This document shows positions 61,854 to 64,000 of a stretch of 64,000 nt of DNA, piece by piece. The stretch is taken from NCBI RefSeq assembly GCF_003751625.1, contig NZ_RJUL01000007.1:186001-250000 (forward strand). Reading direction: 5' to 3'. A program made the translations under genes and the position numbers. Source of the stretch: Gallaecimonas pentaromativorans. GTDB taxonomy: Bacteria > Pseudomonadota > Gammaproteobacteria > Enterobacterales > Gallaecimonadaceae. Numbering within the stretch: position 1 is the stretch's first letter; each line of letters begins with the position of its first letter. The notes under the pieces are model-generated. The model searched no databases, was not told the origin of the DNA, and saw only the letters and a program-made list of their open reading frames with translations.

Positions 61854-62468
61854 ATGGAAATTTTCATCGCCGTTTTGTTCTTTGCCTTTTCCACCACTAT
61901 TACCCCTGGGCCCAACAACGTGATGATCATGTCTTCCGGCATGAACTATGGCGTGCGGGCCAGCCTGGCGCACCTTTGTGGGATCTGCCTGGGATTTCCG
62001 CTGATGGTGCTGTTAGTGGGGCTGGGTTTCGGGCTGGTCTTTGAGCGCTTCCCTCATCTGCATCAGCTGATCAAGGTGCTGGGTACCCTGTACCTGCTGT
62101 GGTTGGCCTGGAAGATTGCCAGCCAGACTCCCAAAGCCATCCAGGCTGGCCACGCCAAGCCGCTGAATTTTTGGCAAGGCGCTGCTTTTCAGTGGGTAAA
62201 TGGCAAGGCCTGGGTGATGGCCACCGGCGCCATCGCCGCTTTTACCTCGGCCCAAACCGGCATGTGGTGGCAAGTGCTGGCCATTGCCTTGGCCTTTTTG
62301 GTGGTGGCTTTTCCTTGTGTGGGGCTTTGGCTGGTGGCAGGGGCGGGCCTGCGCCGGGTACTGACCCAGCCGCTGGCCCAGCGTATTTTCAACATTGCCA
62401 TGGGCTTGCTGCTGGTGCTGTCGGTAGTGCCGGTGCTGATGGAGCTTTGGCACTACTACTTGAGCTAA
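61854..62468 (+). CDS. LysE/RhtB-family amino-acid exporter
   Basis: 204 residues from ATG 61854 (MEIFIAVLFFAFSTTITPGPNNVMIMSSG). The early TPGPNN motif and the pattern of six hydrophobic helices define the LysE superfamily. FQWVNGKAWVMATGAIAAF is a conserved central segment. Exports an amino acid or derivative; which one is unknown. The frame extends upstream, but the extra residues do not fit the family. Confidence 0.92.
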   Translation: MEIFIAVLFFAFSTTITPGPNNVMIMSSGMNYGVRASLAHLCGICLGFPLMVLLVGLGFGLVFERFPHLHQLIKVLGTLYLLWLAWKIASQTPKAIQAGHAKPLNFWQGAAFQWVNGKAWVMATGAIAAFTSAQTGMWWQVLAIALAFLVVAFPCVGLWLVAGAGLRRVLTQPLAQRIFNIAMGLLLVLSVVPVLMELWHYYLS

Positions 62469-62470
62469 CA

Positions 62471-62535
62471 GTAAAAAACCACCTTCTTAGAAGGTGGCTT
62501 TGAGGTAAGGCCCCCTAGAAGGGAGCTTTCGTGTC
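62471..62535. repeat. Two-hairpin repeat, copy 1
   Basis: GTAAAAAACCACCTTCTTAG then AAGGTGGCTTTGAG and AAGGCCCCCTAGAAGGGAGC. Stem CCACCTTCT/AGAAGGTGG, then a second imperfect stem. A near copy is at 62740-62806. It follows the LysE stop directly, so it may also terminate transcription. Confidence 0.75.
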
Positions 62536-62739
62536 TACAAGCTCTTCTCACTGACTAAGCTCCCCTTGTTTAACGATTTTTCTCACCTCACGTGCTAACT
62601 CTCTCGCTGAACAACATCAGCCAATGCAAAAAAGCATCACGGCAATCACCTGTTTAGCATCCGAGTACCAGTATTTTTAGATAATGGGCTCTCTACGGGC
62701 ATAGCACCGACCTCCATAGGAGGTGGTTTAACGCTGAAA

Positions 62740-62806
62740 GTAAAAATACCACCTTCTTAGAAGGTGGCTTTGAGAGAAGGCCCCTAGAAGGGGGCTTTCG
62801 TCTTTA
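62740..62806. repeat. Two-hairpin repeat, copy 2
   Basis: GTAAAAATACCACCTTCTTA through GGGGGCTTTCGTCTTTA, matching 62471-62535 with few changes. It is preceded by another stem ACCTCC-ATA-GGAGGT (62710-62724). The 200-base stretch between copies (62536-62709) has no gene. The pattern resembles the structured ends of IS200/IS605-type elements, without any transposase or TnpB gene. Confidence 0.65.
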
Positions 62807-62829
62807 TGAGCCCGCTGACAGTAGTTCTA

Positions 62830-63983
62830 AATAACTGATCCTAATTGTGCTCCACCTTGCGGATACCATGACCACTGCCAGGGAAGGGTGAAACGGTCTC
62901 CATGAAGTGACGAACCCTGCCCAGTAATTGCCACATCGTTTTGCATCGGTGATTGCGGGTAATGGTTTCGTGCAGCGCCTGCCAGAGCCGTTCTATACGG
63001 TTGACCCAGGGCGAGTAAACCGGCTGGAACACCAGCTTGAACTTGGGATTGTCGGCCAGCCAGCGCTGCGTCTTCCGGCTTTTGTGGATGATGTAGTTGT
63101 CTACCACCAAGGTGATGCTTTTCGCTTGCCGATAGGTGCGACGCAGCTTGCTCAACATGGCGATGAATAACCCTGAGTCCTTACTTTGCCCCGAGACATA
63201 CAGCACCCGCCCGGTCTTGGCATGGAGTGCGCCCGCCAGATAGTGCTTGGCGTTCTGGCCCGGCGTGGCCACCCGTCGTTGCTGGCCTCGCGGCATCCAG
63301 TCCGCTCCCATTTTCGGGTTGAGGTGGATATCCACTTCATCTTCAAATAACACCGGATGCTTGTGGCTGCACTGGCTCAGGGCCTGTTCGATAGCCTGCA
63401 TCTTCTCGGCCTTATAGGGATCTTTGATATGCAGCGTTGGCGCGGCCCGGCGCCAGACAATGCCGATACGAGGCAGCCAGCGGCGGACGGTGGATGCGCA
63501 CAGAGTGCTATTGAGCATCCTATTGATTTCCATAGCCAAGAGTTCGGTGCTCCAACGCGAACGTTGGTAGCCGAAGTCCGTTGGCGTGAGCGCGGTCAAG
63601 GCCTTGAGCAAGGCGGTGATATGCGCGTAGGGCAAACGCCGACGGCGCCCCGCCTGCAAGCTTTCCAACCCATCCAGACCTGCTTCTTGATACCAATCCA
63701 ACCAGCGACGCACCGATGAACGTCCAGCGGCCAAGGGCGCGGCGGTGGAGGACACGGAATGCCCCTTATCCAACAAGAGAATGGCGTTGAGTCTGCGGCA
63801 GAGGGCCTTGTCTAAGGTGCGATGGAGACGCGAGGTCAGTTCACGTCGTTCGGTGGCGTTGAGTCGTGGTAGCATGGCGAGAACCCGGTGTCCGGCGGTA
63901 GGTTTTTGTTTGGCGACAGATCTGATCGCACAAACGGACCCGGGTTCCCTTCCTTGAGTGATCTACTATTCGGAACAGTTATT
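62830..63983 (-). mobile_element. IS630-family insertion sequence
   Basis: 1154 bases with terminal inverted repeats AATAACTGATCC (62830-62841) and GGAACAGTTATT (63972-63983), 11 of 12 matching. It is flanked by the TA duplication typical of the family (62828-62829 and 63984-63985). It carries one transposase gene on the minus strand. Appears intact. Confidence 0.88.
62841..63875 (-). CDS. IS630-family transposase
   Basis: 344 residues. N-terminal helix-turn-helix part (SVSSTAAPLAAGRSSVRRWLDWYQEAGLDGL), then a DDE domain: first Asp in VLFEDEVDIHLNPKMG, second in ITLVVDNYIIHKS, and Glu in WVNRIERLWQALHE. Full length, no frameshift. The stop codon overlaps the left inverted repeat. Cut-and-paste transposition at TA sites is known for the family. 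Confidence 0.95.
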   Translation of the reverse strand: MLPRLNATERRELTSRLHRTLDKALCRRLNAILLLDKGHSVSSTAAPLAAGRSSVRRWLDWYQEAGLDGLESLQAGRRRRLPYAHITALLKALTALTPTDFGYQRSRWSTELLAMEINRMLNSTLCASTVRRWLPRIGIVWRRAAPTLHIKDPYKAEKMQAIEQALSQCSHKHPVLFEDEVDIHLNPKMGADWMPRGQQRRVATPGQNAKHYLAGALHAKTGRVLYVSGQSKDSGLFIAMLSKLRRTYRQAKSITLVVDNYIIHKSRKTQRWLADNPKFKLVFQPVYSPWVNRIERLWQALHETITRNHRCKTMWQLLGRVRHFMETVSPFPGSGHGIRKVEHN

Positions 63984-64000
63984 TAGAAAAAAGCCGTGCT

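Noticed and set aside
1-64000. tRNA or rRNA genes
   Set aside because: No cloverleaf-like T-loop context or ribosomal sequence was recognised outside coding regions by eye.

Overview
The window is chromosomal DNA from a marine-type gammaproteobacterium. Conserved blocks support this: gpmI facing a rhodanese-grxC-secB-gpsA operon, a cpxP-fieF/cpxRA locus, glnA with ntrB-ntrC, typA/bipA, and a DUF3612-type regulator of the kind seen near glyoxylate-shunt genes in Vibrio and Shewanella relatives. A Gallaecimonas-like organism is my best guess, from gene content and the G+C-rich backbone only.

Layout. 1-2.8 kb: glycolysis, redox and secretion genes. 2.9-7.3 kb: trmL and a Cpx envelope-stress locus with two recognisable CpxR boxes. 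7.3-13 kb: nitrogen control (ntrC, ntrB, glnA) with sigma-54 and NtrC sites. 13-23.3 kb: typA, a MASE2 protein with a degenerate GGDEF domain, a double cupin, a DUF6351 protein, and a LysR regulator facing an EmrAB-type pump. 23.4-29.4 kb: a complete Anbu proteasome-like module (ATP-grasp, alpha-E, transglutaminase, Anbu) followed by a secreted amidase and a TetR regulator. 29.5-39 kb: peptidases, small enzymes, a PilZ protein, a free-standing malate-synthase-G-like domain and the DUF3612 regulator.

39.0-45.4 kb is an A+T-rich accessory island unlike its surroundings. It opens with a tight three-gene operon: a STAS-like/HATPase protein, a stand-alone STAS-like (DUF4325) protein and a PIN nuclease. 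This looks like a partner-switching module wired to an RNase, and it is my best candidate for an undescribed defence or stress system. The rest of the island holds small orphan genes (a membrane protein, DUF6438, a SUKH immunity-like protein, and an HExxH fragment coupled to a secreted protein) separated by several families of diverged direct repeats.

45.4-57.6 kb returns to backbone-like sequence: a di-heme oxidoreductase with a discoidin domain, a CocE-type hydrolase, a phospholipase D, a lipoprotein, an active diguanylate cyclase, an S9 peptidase and two small enzymes. 58.3-61.7 kb looks like a self-contained sigma-54 regulon. An activator with a degenerate receiver lies between two small stress operons (BON-DUF2383 and DUF1328-CsbD). 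Each operon has a strong -24/-12 promoter and a similar GCC...GGC element upstream. The window ends with a LysE exporter, paired hairpin repeats that may be insertion-sequence debris, and an intact IS630-family element with its ends and TA duplication visible.
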